Shown piece after piece: positions 14,508-24,313 of a stretch of 37,312 bases of DNA (the first letter of the stretch is position 1; every line of letters begins with the position of its first letter). The position numbers and the translations under genes are program-made. Where the stretch lies: assembly GCF_000420525.1 (NCBI RefSeq), contig NZ_ATVC01000020.1, forward strand, positions 1 through 37,312, in the 5' to 3' direction. A model generated the notes under the pieces. It saw only the letters and a program-made list of their open reading frames with translations, ran no database searches and was not told the origin of the DNA. The stretch is from Aquaspirillum serpens DSM 68 (lineage in GTDB: Bacteria; Pseudomonadota; Gammaproteobacteria; Burkholderiales; Aquaspirillaceae).

Positions 14508-15269
14508 TTAACGGGCGCCAGCCGGCGCTAATAACGGCGATAAACCCAACTCTTTTAATTTTGTCATGGCCTCTTCTGCCTCGGCACGACTTTGAAATGG
14601 TCCAACGTGTACCCGCGTTTCTGTTTTTACTGTAATGCCTTGACGTTGTAATTTTTCTACCAAACGGGCGGCATTATCCAGATTGCTAAATAAACCCAGT
14701 TGCACCTGATACCCCACCGAAGCATGGGAGGGGGGTGGAGCCGGTGCAATAGACGGTGGAGGTGCAGCAACCGCTGGTTTCTGTGCTGCGGGAGGCGGTG
14801 CCATTGGAGGTGCCGTCGGCGCAGGTTGAGGCGGCAGGGCAGCAGGGGGTGGTGCTTTGACAGGTGCAGATTGCGGCGGTGGCGCAGGCGGCAGTTCCGC
14901 CTTGGGTTTGGCAGGTGGTGGCGGGGGAAGAGGCGAACTCGGTGCCACAGCAACCGCTGGCGCCGGGGGCGGTGGGGGAGGGGGTGGCGGAGCAAGTGGT
15001 ATCGGTGCCACTGCCGCAACCGGTGGTGGGGGTGTTGCAGCATCCAGCGTCGGTGTTGCTGGCGCAATCCGTCCCTCGGCAACTGCCGGTGCTGCAGGTG
15101 GAGGGTTCGCCGATGGTTTAGGTTCAGCCGTTAGGGCATGGTATAACGGCAACGCGCCCCCTGCAGCGAGCACAATTAAGATAGCGATCAGCAAACGCTT
15201 TTTTAATTGTCCGGCAAAGGGATCCCCAGCAGGGAATTCGGGCCGAACGGGTGTGGTTGATTTTGGCAT
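14508..15269 (-). CDS. SPOR-domain protein with a proline/alanine-rich linker, membrane-anchored
   Basis: This 253-aa protein has a short cytoplasmic tail, one transmembrane helix near residues 25-45 (LLIAILIVLAAGGALPLY), a long Pro/Ala-rich linker to about residue 180, and a C-terminal SPOR domain (YQVQLGLFSNLDNAARLVEK through HVGPFQSRAEAEEA). SPOR domains bind denuded glycan strands at the septum, and this plan is that of DedD and FtsN-like division proteins. The start at 15269 follows a GGGG stretch; a TTG at 15293 would add eight residues. It stands 20 bases upstream of the MoeA-like gene and divergent from ndk. Its linker creates long spurious frames on the opposite strand. Confidence 0.88.
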   Translation of the reverse strand: MPKSTTPVRPEFPAGDPFAGQLKKRLLIAILIVLAAGGALPLYHALTAEPKPSANPPPAAPAVAEGRIAPATPTLDAATPPPPVAAVAPIPLAPPPPPPPPPAPAVAVAPSSPLPPPPPAKPKAELPPAPPPQSAPVKAPPPAALPPQPAPTAPPMAPPPAAQKPAVAAPPPSIAPAPPPSHASVGYQVQLGLFSNLDNAARLVEKLQRQGITVKTETRVHVGPFQSRAEAEEAMTKLKELGLSPLLAPAGAR

Positions 15270-15310
15270 GGAACCCCAAATAATGTGCAGCAAAGAAAAA
15301 AATTTCTAGC

Positions 15311-15316
15311 TATAAT
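15311..15316 (+). promoter_or_regulatory. Probable -10 box of the ndk promoter
   Basis: A consensus TATAAT lies 98 bases before the ndk start in the SPOR/ndk divergent region. A matching -35 box at 17 bases is poor (CAGCAA), so this is a tentative assignment. Confidence 0.4.
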
Positions 15317-15414
15317 GCTCGGTTACCTTGCTTTTTTGCACCAAGTAGTCATCAGACTGCTACAGCAGCATAAAGCCTGATTTTTGAATATCCCTCATCA
15401 TTGTGGAGACTTTT

Positions 15415-15840
15415 ATGGCAATCGAACGTACCCTGTCAATCATCAAACCTGATGCCGTTGCAAAAAACGTCATTGGTCAAATCTACGCTCGCTTTGAAAC
15501 AGCTGGTTTGAAAGTCATCGCGGCAAAAATGAAACACCTCTCCCGCGCCGAAGCCGAAGGCTTCTATGCAGTACACAAAGAACGTCCTTTCTTTAAAGAC
15601 TTGGTCGATTTCATGGTGTCCGGCCCTGTGATGATCCAAGTGTTAGAAGGCGAAGGTGCGATCGCGAAAAACCGCGAATTGATGGGCGCCACCGATCCGA
15701 AGAAAGCCGACGCCGGTACCATCCGCGCCGATTTTGCTGATTCGATCGATGCCAACGCCGTCCACGGTTCTGACAGCGCCGAAAACGCTGCTATTGAAGT
15801 CGCTTACTTCTTCCCTTCTTCTGAAGTGTACAGCCGCTAA
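15415..15840 (+). CDS. ndk: Nucleoside diphosphate kinase
   Basis: This 141-aa enzyme transfers phosphate between nucleoside tri- and diphosphates through a phosphohistidine. The active-site motif NAVHGSDS places the catalytic His at residue 117, and the N-terminal [12 protein letters not shown] is the family signature. The length is exactly that of the bacterial enzyme. The start at 15415 is preceded by GGAG; a TTG-type start at 15403 is not needed. It is monocistronic by appearance, followed by a strong terminator. Confidence 0.98.
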   Translation: MAIERTLSIIKPDAVAKNVIGQIYARFETAGLKVIAAKMKHLSRAEAEGFYAVHKERPFFKDLVDFMVSGPVMIQVLEGEGAIAKNRELMGATDPKKADAGTIRADFADSIDANAVHGSDSAENAAIEVAYFFPSSEVYSR

Positions 15841-15852
15841 TCCGGTCTGTGA

Positions 15853-15888
15853 GCCTCTACCGTGTGGTAGAGGCTATTCTTTTTTTAT
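15853..15888 (+). terminator. Rho-independent terminator after ndk
   Basis: A perfect 9-bp stem (15853-15861 with 15866-15874, GCCTCTACC/GGTAGAGGC) with a GTGT loop is followed by TATTCTTTTTTT. It separates ndk from rlmN. Confidence 0.92.
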
Positions 15889-15915
15889 CGCATCCCATCT
15901 GTTCTGAATTCATCC

Positions 15916-17007
15916 ATGAAAACCAACCTGCTCGACTTTAGCCTGCCGCAATTACTCGACCATTTTGCAGCCCAAGGCGAAAAACCATTTCGTGCCAAGC
16001 AAGTCATGCGGTGGGTTCATCAAATGGGCGAAGCCGATTTTGATGCCATGACTGATTTGGCCAAGAGCCTACGCGAAAAGCTCAACGCCAATGCCGAAGT
16101 GAAAGTCCCCGCACTGATCACTGGCCAAGCTTCAGATGACGGCACCCGCAAATGGTTGTTAGATGTTGGCACCGGCAATGGTGTTGAAACCGTCTTTATT
16201 CCAGAGGACGACCGTGGCACCTTATGTGTGTCATCGCAAGTCGGTTGTGCGCTCGATTGCACGTTTTGTTCGACAGCCCGTCAAGGCTTTAATCGCAATT
16301 TATCGACAGCAGAAATTATCGGCCAGCTGTGGTGGGCGAATAAATCGATGGGCGTGACGCCTAAAAACGAACGGGTGATTTCCAATGTGGTGATGATGGG
16401 CATGGGTGAACCGTTGGCAAACTACGATAATGTGGTCAATGCCATGTCGATTATGTTGGATGACCACGCCTATGGCCTCAGCCGCCGCCGCGTAACCTTA
16501 TCCACCTCGGGCCTCGTCCCAGCTCTCGACCGCTTGCGTGAAGATTGCCCTGTGGCGTTGGCGGTATCTCTACATGCCCCTAACGACACGCTGCGCGATG
16601 AACTCGTCCCCATCAATCAAAAATATCCGCTGCGAACCCTACTCGCCGCCTGTGAACGCTACTTAGAAAAAGCACCGCGTGATTTCGTCACGTTTGAGTA
16701 TGTGATGTTAGATGGCGTCAACGACCGTCCACACCATGCACAAGAATTGATTGCCTTAGTACGCGATTTGCCCTGTAAATTTAATTTAATTCCATTCAAT
16801 CCTTTCCCTAATTCCGGCTATGCGCGTTCAAGCAATAACAGCATCCGCGCCTTCCGTGAAATTTTGCAAGCCGCCGGTTTTGTGGTGACGGTACGCAAGA
16901 CACGCGGCGATGATATCGATGCTGCCTGTGGCCAATTAGCGGGGAAAGTACAAGATAAAACCCGTCGCACAATACAATGGCAAGACCGCCCAACCACGGA
17001 TGCCTAG
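15916..17007 (+). CDS. rlmN: Dual-specificity 23S rRNA A2503 / tRNA A37 C2-methyltransferase
   Basis: This 363-aa radical SAM enzyme methylates C2 of A2503 in 23S rRNA and A37 in some tRNAs. The iron-sulfur motif C-x3-C-x2-C is in [10 protein letters not shown] near residue 115. The [14 protein letters not shown]-binding segment lies near 160, and the second catalytic cysteine is in [10 protein letters not shown] near the C-terminus. Length matches the family. No strong ribosome binding site is seen before the ATG. In related genomes pilF follows; here a 127-base gap leads directly to rodZ. Confidence 0.97.
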   Translation: MKTNLLDFSLPQLLDHFAAQGEKPFRAKQVMRWVHQMGEADFDAMTDLAKSLREKLNANAEVKVPALITGQASDDGTRKWLLDVGTGNGVETVFIPEDDRGTLCVSSQVGCALDCTFCSTARQGFNRNLSTAEIIGQLWWANKSMGVTPKNERVISNVVMMGMGEPLANYDNVVNAMSIMLDDHAYGLSRRRVTLSTSGLVPALDRLREDCPVALAVSLHAPNDTLRDELVPINQKYPLRTLLAACERYLEKAPRDFVTFEYVMLDGVNDRPHHAQELIALVRDLPCKFNLIPFNPFPNSGYARSSNNSIRAFREILQAAGFVVTVRKTRGDDIDAACGQLAGKVQDKTRRTIQWQDRPTTDA

Positions 17008-17118
17008 TCCAATAAAGTTGTGCAGCGTACAATGCGGCGGAGTAAAAACCGATATGGCGGCCCCGCAATACGGGGTATCATGCCTAACTCTTTGTTTAAG
17101 CAAGCCCTTTATTTTTTA

Positions 17119-17133
17119 GAGTGGAGCACACTC
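17119..17133 (+). promoter_or_regulatory. Small hairpin holding the rodZ ribosome binding site
   Basis: GAGTG (17119-17123) can pair with CACTC (17129-17133), leaving GAGCA in the loop. The presumed binding site GGAG (17123-17126) sits at the stem-loop boundary, just before the ATG at 17135. It might tune initiation, but the stem is short. Confidence 0.2.
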
Positions 17134-17134
17134 C

Positions 17135-18118
17135 ATGAGCAGTGAAATCCAAATTCCGGGCTCATCCCAATCATTAGTCTCGGCCGGCGTCTTGCTGTCC
17201 AATGAACGTGTGAAACGTGGCATTTCTATTCAAGAAGCCGCAGATTATTTAAAACTGTCTCGCAAACAAGTCGAGGCATTAGAAAACGACGACTACAGCA
17301 GTCTGCCGGGGACAACTTTTGTCCGTGGTTTTATGCGCAATTACGCCAAGTTTCTAGAGCTCGACCTCGAACCGATTATGGCGTGGTTAGATAGCCAAGT
17401 CCCCAATACCGCGCCAGATGCGCGCCCTGCCCCTGCCGCAACGCCGCAAGGCAAAACAGCCTCGGTAGATACCCACAAAGAAAAAGAAATCACCCCCACT
17501 ACCGCTGCGGCGACCAACACTGATACCGGCAGTGGTATCTGGAAATGGTTATTGCCGTTGTTATTAGTCGGTGCTGGCCTCGTGTGGTATCAATCACAAC
17601 CAAGTGACACTACCGAACCGAGTGCTGAAGCGGCCGCACCTGCTGAAACGGTTGCCAAAGCGCCAGCCGCTGCCACACCACCGGCAGCAGAAGCGGTAGA
17701 AACACCCGCAACGCCTGCCCCAGTACCCGAGGCCAGCAGCACCACGCCAAGTGCAACGGCAGCACCGGTGACACCGCCGCCTGTTGCCACCGCGACAGTA
17801 ACACCAGCAGCAACCCCGACAACGCCTGCAGTCACAGACCCCACCACCACGGCAACAGCGCCCTTACCTACCAACGGCAACCATCAACTGCGTTTAGTGA
17901 TGAAGCAAGACTCGTGGATGGAGATTTTGGATAGCAAAGGCGAACGAGTGGTGTTTGGTACACAGAAAGCCGGTAAGGAACGGATTGTCGAAGGCACACC
18001 GCCGTTCAAAATGACGATTGGCAATGCCACTGAGGTCGAATTGTTCCACAACAATCAAGCCATTGACCTGAAAAAACATATCAAAAAAGGCACCACTGCC
18101 AAACTGGAGCTGAAATAG
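17135..18118 (+). CDS. rodZ: Cell shape protein RodZ (helix-turn-helix, single-pass membrane protein)
   Basis: This 327-aa protein has an N-terminal cytoplasmic HTH_25 domain (about residues 15-90, with LKLSRKQVEALENDDY and FVRGFMRNYAKFLEL), which in the family binds MreB. One transmembrane helix follows near residue 137 (WKWLLPLLLVGAGLVWYQ), then a Thr/Pro/Ala-rich periplasmic linker to about 245, and a C-terminal DUF4115 domain (DSWMEILDSKGERVVFG). It links MreB filaments to the elongation machinery. The ispG start codon directly follows its stop. Confidence 0.95.
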   Translation: MSSEIQIPGSSQSLVSAGVLLSNERVKRGISIQEAADYLKLSRKQVEALENDDYSSLPGTTFVRGFMRNYAKFLELDLEPIMAWLDSQVPNTAPDARPAPAATPQGKTASVDTHKEKEITPTTAAATNTDTGSGIWKWLLPLLLVGAGLVWYQSQPSDTTEPSAEAAAPAETVAKAPAAATPPAAEAVETPATPAPVPEASSTTPSATAAPVTPPPVATATVTPAATPTTPAVTDPTTTATAPLPTNGNHQLRLVMKQDSWMEILDSKGERVVFGTQKAGKERIVEGTPPFKMTIGNATEVELFHNNQAIDLKKHIKKGTTAKLELK

Positions 18119-19387
18119 GTGATTTCTTCTCACTATCCAACTCGCCGTGCCTGCCAACAAGTGATGGTGGGACATGTTCCGGTCGGGGGTGATGCCCCGG
18201 TTGTGATTCAATCAATGACCAATACCGACACGGCAGACGCTGCCGCCACGGTTGCCCAAGTTTTGGAATTGGCGCGTGCCGGTTCCGAGGTGGTGCGAAT
18301 CACCGTCAACAGTCCCGAAGCCGCCGCCCAAGTCGCCACCATCCGCCAACAGCTGGATGATCAAGGCTGTGATGTGCCGTTGGTCGGTGATTTTCACTTT
18401 AACGGTGAGCGTTTATTGCGCGACTACCCCGATTGTGCACGCGCTTTAGCGAAATATCGCATCAACCCTGGCAACGTCGGCAAAGGCAGCAAGGGTGATG
18501 AGAAATTCGCCTATATGGTGAAAACAGCGGCTGAACTAGGCAAGGCGGTGCGGATTGGCGTCAATTGGGGCAGCCTCGATCAAAGTTTGGCGGCTCGATT
18601 GATGGATGAAAACGCCCGCCGCAGTGAACCGTGGCCGGTTGAAGCAGTGATGCGTGAGGCATTAATTATTTCAGCGTTGGAAAGTGCAGAAAAAGCAGTC
18701 GCACTTGGCTTGCTATCCAATCAAATTATCTTGTCGTGCAAAGTGTCGCATGTGCAAGACCTGATTGCGGTGTACCGTTCTTTAGCAGCGCGCTGTGATT
18801 GGCCGCTGCATTTGGGTCTTACTGAAGCAGGCATGGGTTCGAAAGGCATCGTTGCCTCTAGTGCGGCGCTGGCAGTGTTATTACAAGAGGGCATTGGCGA
18901 CACCATTCGTATTTCTCTCACGCCAGAACCAGGCGCACCGCGTGATAAAGAAGTGATTGTTGCACAAGAACTGTTGCAAACCATGGGGCTGCGTTCATTT
19001 ACCCCGTTGGTAACCGCCTGTCCGGGCTGTGGCCGTACCACCAGCACCTTCTTCCAAGAACTGGCTGCACAAATTCAACAGTTCTTGCGCGAAAAAATGC
19101 CAGTGTGGCGCTTGGCCTATCCAGGTGTCGAAAGCATGAACGTCGCCGTGATGGGCTGTGTGGTGAATGGCCCTGGTGAAAGTAAATTAGCCGATATCGG
19201 GATCTCACTCCCTGGTACTGGCGAAGTGCCGGTGGCGCCCGTGTATGTGGATGGTGAAAAAACCGTCACCCTCAAAGGCGAACAAATCGCCAGCGAATTT
19301 CAGACCTTGGTCGAACAATATGTCCACACCCGCTATGGCGAGGGTGGTAGCAAACGCCGTAAGGTGATTCCACTCAAACCGGTGTAA
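18119..19387 (+). CDS. ispG: 4-hydroxy-3-methylbut-2-en-1-yl diphosphate synthase (flavodoxin-dependent)
   Basis: This is the penultimate enzyme of the MEP isoprenoid pathway, a 4Fe-4S protein. The cluster cysteines are visible in [11 protein letters not shown] and GCVVNGPGE. At 422 aa it is the longer form known from betaproteobacteria and relatives rather than the 372-aa form of Escherichia coli; the extra residues include the segment around [20 protein letters not shown]. The start is GTG at 18119, directly after the rodZ stop, with GGAG about 10 bases upstream inside rodZ, so the two are translationally coupled. Confidence 0.97.
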   Translation: MISSHYPTRRACQQVMVGHVPVGGDAPVVIQSMTNTDTADAAATVAQVLELARAGSEVVRITVNSPEAAAQVATIRQQLDDQGCDVPLVGDFHFNGERLLRDYPDCARALAKYRINPGNVGKGSKGDEKFAYMVKTAAELGKAVRIGVNWGSLDQSLAARLMDENARRSEPWPVEAVMREALIISALESAEKAVALGLLSNQIILSCKVSHVQDLIAVYRSLAARCDWPLHLGLTEAGMGSKGIVASSAALAVLLQEGIGDTIRISLTPEPGAPRDKEVIVAQELLQTMGLRSFTPLVTACPGCGRTTSTFFQELAAQIQQFLREKMPVWRLAYPGVESMNVAVMGCVVNGPGESKLADIGISLPGTGEVPVAPVYVDGEKTVTLKGEQIASEFQTLVEQYVHTRYGEGGSKRRKVIPLKPV

Positions 19388-19444
19388 TGTTTGATCGACT
19401 GACTCGCCTTCGCCGACTCGCTTAACTTTAACGAATACAGAAAC

Positions 19445-20743
19445 ATGGCAGAAAAAATTCAGGCAATTCGTGGGATGAATGACATCCTGCCCGACACCTC
19501 GCATCAATGGTTATTTTTTGAACACACCGTCCGCGAATGGCTCAAGGACTACGGCTATAAAAACATTCGCACCCCAATTGTGGAAGATACACGGTTGTTT
19601 GTGCGTTCAATTGGTGAAGCCACCGATATTGTCGAAAAAGAGATGTACACCTTCACCGACAGCCTCAATGGCGACAGCCTAACACTACGGCCAGAAGGCA
19701 CCGCCTCGTGCCTACGCGCCGCGTTACAACATAATTTGCTCTATAAGCAAACCCAGCGTCTGTGGTATATCGGCCCGATGTTCCGCCATGAACGGCCACA
19801 AAAAGGGCGCTATCGTCAGTTTCACCAGATTGGTGCCGAAGCCCTCGGTTTCAGTGGCCCCGATGTGGACGCTGAAATTGTGATTATGCTGGCCGATTTA
19901 TGGCAACGCTTGGGTTTAACTCCCTATCTGCAACTGCAAATCAACACCCTAGGTTCCAGCGAAGAACGCGCCGCCCACCGCCAAGCGTTGATTGCCTATC
20001 TTGAACAACACCAAGAGGCGTTAGATGAAGATGGCAAGCGCCGTCTTTACACCAACCCTCTGCGCGTGTTGGATAGCAAAACGCCTTCGATGCAAGCCAT
20101 CTGTGAACAAGCCCCCCGCTTGTTGGATTATCTCGGTGATGCCTCGCGCCAGCATTACGATGAATGGCGACAGATGATCAGTGACGCCAATATTCCGTAT
20201 GTTGAAAACCCACGGTTAGTGCGTGGTTTGGATTACTACAATCTGTCGGTGTTCGAATGGGTAACACAAGAACTCGGCGCACAGGGCACGGTGTGTGGCG
20301 GGGGTCGTTATGATGGCTTGATTGAACAACTCGGTGGCCAATCAATCCCCGCAGTCGGTTTTGCAATGGGGGTAGAACGCCTGATGTTGTTGTTGGGCGA
20401 GAAGAATCTATTGCCAGCGGCTGATGTACCAGATTGGTTTGTGATTCACCAAGGCGAGGGCACTGCACGCTATGCCTTGCGCGTTGCTCAACAATTGCGC
20501 CAAGCTGGTTTGCGCGTGGTGCAACACATGGGCGAGGCTAGCTTTAAGTCACAAATGAAAAAAGCGGATGCCAGCGGCGCTTATGGTGCGGTGATTATCG
20601 GCGCTAATGAAGTGGCAGAACACAATGTGGTGTTAAAACCGCTGCATGGCGGTTTACCACAACAAACAGCGGCCTTTGCTGAAGTCGCCACCGCCGCCCG
20701 TACCCTGTTGCAACAGATTCAAGCCCAGAAGGAAACCGACTGA
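19445..20743 (+). CDS. hisS: Histidine--tRNA ligase
   Basis: This 432-aa class II aminoacyl-tRNA synthetase has the class II motifs: motif 1 at about residue 45, motif 2 [17 protein letters not shown] near 110, and motif 3 GFAMGVERL near 305. The histidine-specific boxes LVRGLDYY (with the catalytic Arg) and CGGGRYDGL are present, followed by the anticodon-binding domain. After LDYY the sequence reads NLSVFEW where most relatives have N(R/K)TVFEW, a small deviation. It lies within the conserved ispG-hisS-yfgM order and its stop overlaps the next start. Confidence 0.97.
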   Translation: MAEKIQAIRGMNDILPDTSHQWLFFEHTVREWLKDYGYKNIRTPIVEDTRLFVRSIGEATDIVEKEMYTFTDSLNGDSLTLRPEGTASCLRAALQHNLLYKQTQRLWYIGPMFRHERPQKGRYRQFHQIGAEALGFSGPDVDAEIVIMLADLWQRLGLTPYLQLQINTLGSSEERAAHRQALIAYLEQHQEALDEDGKRRLYTNPLRVLDSKTPSMQAICEQAPRLLDYLGDASRQHYDEWRQMISDANIPYVENPRLVRGLDYYNLSVFEWVTQELGAQGTVCGGGRYDGLIEQLGGQSIPAVGFAMGVERLMLLLGEKNLLPAADVPDWFVIHQGEGTARYALRVAQQLRQAGLRVVQHMGEASFKSQMKKADASGAYGAVIIGANEVAEHNVVLKPLHGGLPQQTAAFAEVATAARTLLQQIQAQKETD

Positions 20744-21381
20744 TGGCGGCATTCGATTTACAAGAACAGGAACAGATTGAAGCAATCCGGAGCTTTTGGC
20801 ACAGCTGGGGGCGTTGGCTAGCGTTGGCTCTCACTTTTGTTTGCCTCGGTTATCTGGGCTTCCAAGGCTGGCAGATGTATCAACGCAAACAAGCCGCTGC
20901 CGCCGGTGAATACTATGCCCAAATCGAAAGCCATCTCGAACGCGGCCAACAAGATAAATTGGCCCCGTTGTTTCAATCACTGAAACAAGAGTATGCCAGC
21001 ACAGCTTATGCCAATCGTGCCGCTTTAATCGAGGCGCGTTTGGCCTTTGAAGCCGGTCAATTTGCACCAGCCCGTGCCAGTTTGGAATGGGTGATTGAAC
21101 ACACCAAAGAAGAAGCGATTCGTGATTTAGCGCGTTGGCGGTTGGCGGCGGTGTTGCTTGATGAAAAACAATACGACCGCGCCTTGGCCGAGTTGGCTAA
21201 ACCGCATACCGACGGCTTCGCTGGTAGCTTTTTAGATTTAAAAGGTGATGTGTTAGTGGCAAAAGGCGATATTGCCGCCGCCCGCAGCGCCTATCGTGCC
21301 GCTTTACAAAAACTAGAAAAAAGCGCGTCGCCCTCTCGGTCTTTAACCGAGATTAAACTCGATGCGCTAGGAGCTGAATAA
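20743..21381 (+). CDS. yfgM: YfgM-family tetratricopeptide-like membrane protein
   Basis: This 212-aa protein has a short cytoplasmic N-terminus, one transmembrane helix near residues 24-42 (ALALTFVCLGYLGFQGW) and a periplasmic domain of TPR-like helices. In the family it is an ancillary SecYEG/PpiD-associated chaperone (UPF0070). The ATG overlaps the hisS stop (TGATG). bamB follows after two bases, matching its usual place between hisS and bamB. Confidence 0.92.
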   Translation: MAAFDLQEQEQIEAIRSFWHSWGRWLALALTFVCLGYLGFQGWQMYQRKQAAAAGEYYAQIESHLERGQQDKLAPLFQSLKQEYASTAYANRAALIEARLAFEAGQFAPARASLEWVIEHTKEEAIRDLARWRLAAVLLDEKQYDRALAELAKPHTDGFAGSFLDLKGDVLVAKGDIAAARSAYRAALQKLEKSASPSRSLTEIKLDALGAE

Positions 21382-21383
21382 CC

Positions 21384-22538
21384 ATGACTGCACCTCGCTT
21401 ACGCCTTTTGTCAGCTGCTTTATGTACCAGTGTCGCCTTAACGGGTTGTGCCAGTTGGTTCAGTGGCGATGGCCGCCCACAACCAACACCGCTGACCACC
21501 CTCAGCCAGTCACAAAACCCTGAATTGTTATGGCGGGTTGATGTGGCAAAAAACAGTGCTGAAGGGGTGTTTCAGCCAGCAGTGATTGCCGATCGGGTGT
21601 GGGTCAGCAGTGAAAACGGCGAGGTGCTCGAGTTAGACAGCGACAGCGGACGAGTGATTCAACGTCTTACCCTCAAACAAGACTTGGCAGCGGGGATTGC
21701 TGCCAATGCCGATCACTTTTATGTGATTACCAAACAAGCCAAGCTGATGGCGCATTTGCGTGCCGATGGCAGCGCACGTTGGACGGTTACCTTGTCTAGC
21801 CTTCCCACCAGCCCAGCCCAAGTTGCTGGGGATAAGGTGATTGTGCAAACCCAAGATGGCCGTGTCAGTGCCTTTGACAGCCGCGATGGCCGCCAGCTTT
21901 GGGTCTATCAACACAATTTACCCGCATTGACCGTCCGCCATAGTGGTTCACTGCAAGCCCTTGGTGGTGAGGTGGCGTTGTTGGGCATGTCCGGTGGCCG
22001 CTTGGGGGTACTCAATCTTGCCAGTGGTGAATTGATTTGGGAGTCTGCCGTTACGCTGCCACGCGGTGCGACTGAATTGGAACGAATTGCCGATGTCGCC
22101 AGCCCACCGGTGTTTGACGGCAATATGGTATGTGCTGTGGCCTTCCAAGGCCGAGTGGCATGTTTAGATGCCAAAAGCGGCACCCCGATGTGGTCACGCG
22201 AATTGTCCTCCAGTCGTGGTTTAACTTTTGATGCCCGTTTGCTGTATGTCACGGCAGATGATGGCACTGTCCATGCCTTCGACCGCTATAGCGGCACCCC
22301 CATGTGGAAACAAGAAGGTTTGCGCTATCGTGGTGTCTCTGCACCCGCGCTATTGAATGGACAGGTGCTGGTCTATGATGCAGAAGGGTATGCCCATCTG
22401 TTATCAAGCCTCGATGGTAGCCTTGTCGGTCGTCTTGCCACCGGTGGCAACGAACTGCAAGGCCGCCCGCTGAATGTGTCGGCGCAACGGGTATTACTGC
22501 AAACTGAAAATGGACGTATTTTGGCCTTAGGCCGTTAA
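21384..22538 (+). CDS. bamB: Outer membrane protein assembly factor BamB (lipoprotein)
   Basis: This 384-aa protein has a lipoprotein signal peptide with lipobox LTGC (Cys at residue 22), so the mature form is acylated and held in the outer membrane. The rest is a beta-propeller built from PQQ-like repeats, seen as recurring blocks such as SAFDSRDGRQLWVYQ, ACLDAKSGTPMWSRE and HAFDRYSGTPMWKQE. It assists the BamA complex in inserting outer-membrane proteins. It sits between yfgM and der as in most beta- and gammaproteobacteria. Confidence 0.96.
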   Translation: MTAPRLRLLSAALCTSVALTGCASWFSGDGRPQPTPLTTLSQSQNPELLWRVDVAKNSAEGVFQPAVIADRVWVSSENGEVLELDSDSGRVIQRLTLKQDLAAGIAANADHFYVITKQAKLMAHLRADGSARWTVTLSSLPTSPAQVAGDKVIVQTQDGRVSAFDSRDGRQLWVYQHNLPALTVRHSGSLQALGGEVALLGMSGGRLGVLNLASGELIWESAVTLPRGATELERIADVASPPVFDGNMVCAVAFQGRVACLDAKSGTPMWSRELSSSRGLTFDARLLYVTADDGTVHAFDRYSGTPMWKQEGLRYRGVSAPALLNGQVLVYDAEGYAHLLSSLDGSLVGRLATGGNELQGRPLNVSAQRVLLQTENGRILALGR

Positions 22539-22547
22539 GGAGATGGC

Positions 22548-23924
22548 GTGAAGCCAACTGTTGTATTAGTCGGAAGGCCGAATGTCGGCAAATCGACACT
22601 GTTTAATCGCCTCACGCGGAGTCGTGATGCGCTGGTTGCTGATCTACCCGGTCTAACCCGTGATCGCCACTATGGTCATGGCCGTGGTGGGAATAAGCCG
22701 TATTTGGTCGTCGATACCGGCGGTTTTGAGCCGATTGCCGACAGCGGTATTTTATTTGAAATGGCTCGTCAAACCTTGCAAGCGGTGGATGAAGGCGATG
22801 CTGTGATCTTTTTGGTGGATGCTCGTACGGGTATGACCCCCCAAGATAAGGTCATTGCTAACCGCCTGCGGCAACTGAATAAGCCAGTGTTTTTGGTGGT
22901 GAATAAAGCCGAAGGGATGCGGCGTGATGTGGTAGCTGCTGAGTTCTACGAACTCGGCTTGGGCGACCCGTGGGCCATTTCTGGCGCACACGGCGATGGC
23001 GTGCGTGAATTACTCGACGCGGTGTTAGAACCTTTCCCTGATGAAGAGGAAGAAGAAGCCAGCCGCCATCCACGCTTTGCTGTCATTGGCCGCCCTAACG
23101 TGGGGAAATCCACCTTGGTCAACGCGATTTTAGGTGAAGAACGGGTCATTGCTTTTGATATGCCCGGCACCACTCGCGACAGTATCTATATCGATTTTGA
23201 GCGCAATGGTCAGTCGTACACGATTATTGACACCGCCGGTGTGCGGCGGAAAAGTCGGGTTGATGAGGCAATTGAAAAGTTTTCGGTGGTGAAAACCCTC
23301 AAAGCGATTGAAGATGCCAATGTAGTGGTCTTGGTGTTGGATGCCAGCTTAGACATTGCCGACCAAGATGCCAGCATCGCCGGTTTTGCACTCGAAGCGG
23401 GGCGGGCTTTGGTTGTGGCAGTGAATAAATGGGATAACACCAACCAAGAACGCCGCGACCAAGTCAAACGCGATATTGCTCGCAAGTTGTCATTTTTGGA
23501 CTTTGCACGTTTTCACTATATTTCGGCGCTACAAGGGCGCGGGGTCAGCGATTTATTTGCCTCGATTGATGCCACCTATGCCGCAGCAATGGTAAAACTG
23601 CCAACACCAAAATTAACTCGCGTACTGGAAATCAGCCAAGAGCGTCAAGCGCCCCCGCGTGTCGGTTTGGTACGGCCTAAGCTGCGCTATGCTCACCAAG
23701 GGGGGATGAATCCACCCATCGTGATCATTCATGGCAGTGCATTAGATAAAATTCCTGATAGTTATACCCGCTATATGGAACATTGCTTCCGTAAAGCGTT
23801 CAAACTCGAGGGAACCCCATTGCGGGTGGAATACCGCAGTGCGGAGAATCCGTTCTTAGAACGTCGTAAAACTGCGACACGCCCAAGCGATCCTGGCCAA
23901 CGGCGTGGTAAAAATCGCAAGTAA
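22548..23924 (+). CDS. der: Ribosome biogenesis GTPase Der (EngA)
   Basis: This 458-aa protein has two tandem GTPase domains followed by a KH-like domain. The P-loop GRPNVGKST occurs near residues 8 and 182. The G3 motifs DTGG and DTAG and the G4 motifs NKAE and NKWD are all visible. It acts in late 50S subunit assembly. The GTG start follows AAGGAGAT. A hairpin followed by TTTTT lies about 50 bases after the stop. Confidence 0.98.
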   Translation: MKPTVVLVGRPNVGKSTLFNRLTRSRDALVADLPGLTRDRHYGHGRGGNKPYLVVDTGGFEPIADSGILFEMARQTLQAVDEGDAVIFLVDARTGMTPQDKVIANRLRQLNKPVFLVVNKAEGMRRDVVAAEFYELGLGDPWAISGAHGDGVRELLDAVLEPFPDEEEEEASRHPRFAVIGRPNVGKSTLVNAILGEERVIAFDMPGTTRDSIYIDFERNGQSYTIIDTAGVRRKSRVDEAIEKFSVVKTLKAIEDANVVVLVLDASLDIADQDASIAGFALEAGRALVVAVNKWDNTNQERRDQVKRDIARKLSFLDFARFHYISALQGRGVSDLFASIDATYAAAMVKLPTPKLTRVLEISQERQAPPRVGLVRPKLRYAHQGGMNPPIVIIHGSALDKIPDSYTRYMEHCFRKAFKLEGTPLRVEYRSAENPFLERRKTATRPSDPGQRRGKNRK

Positions 23925-23974
23925 ACGCGAAATAGAGGGGGCAGGAGACTAGAAAGATGGTAAAAAGACCTCAC

Positions 23975-23998
23975 CTGCTGCCACCTCAGCAGTTTTTC
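23975..23998 (+). terminator. Rho-independent terminator between der and hfq
   Basis: A 6-bp stem (CTGCTG 23975-23980, CAGCAG 23987-23992) with a 6-nt loop is followed by five T residues. The stem is short, so termination may be partial and allow read-through into hfq. Confidence 0.6.
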
Positions 23999-24026
23999 TC
24001 TTAAATCTACTTTGGAGTACCCCGCG

Positions 24027-24275
24027 ATGAGCGCGAAAGGGCAAATGCTACAAGACCCGTTCCTGAATACCCTGCGTAAGGAACACGTGCCAGTATCGAT
24101 CTACTTGGTCAATGGCATTAAATTACAAGGCCAAATCGAGTCTTTTGATCAATACGTGGTGTTGCTCAAAAATACAGTCACCCAGATGGTATACAAACAT
24201 GCCATCTCCACCGTGGTGCCATCTCGCCCAGTATCGATTCCACACGAAGCACCCACAGGCAATGCGGATGCCTAA
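24027..24275 (+). CDS. hfq: RNA chaperone Hfq
   Basis: This 82-aa hexameric Sm-like protein pairs small RNAs with mRNAs. The Sm1 motif is visible in [16 protein letters not shown] and the Sm2 motif YKHAIST near residue 55. The proximal-face QDPFLN is conserved. The C-terminal tail is short. The start at 24027 is preceded by GGAG at 9 bases; a TTG five codons earlier is not needed. hflX follows after 38 bases, as in most proteobacteria. Confidence 0.98.
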   Translation: MSAKGQMLQDPFLNTLRKEHVPVSIYLVNGIKLQGQIESFDQYVVLLKNTVTQMVYKHAISTVVPSRPVSIPHEAPTGNADA

Positions 24276-24313
24276 CATCCCTCCTGTTCAGCTGAGACGA
24301 AAGCGGTGTAATT

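Noticed and set aside
14700-15309. Several 85-150-codon frames on the plus strand opposite the SPOR gene, rich in Gly, Arg or Trp
   Set aside because: They are the complement of the Pro/Ala-rich linker, whose codon bias removes stops on the other strand.
17061-17075. CCCCG-CAATA-CGGGG hairpin after rlmN, considered as a terminator
   Set aside because: The stem is only five pairs and no T-run follows; not enough to call termination.
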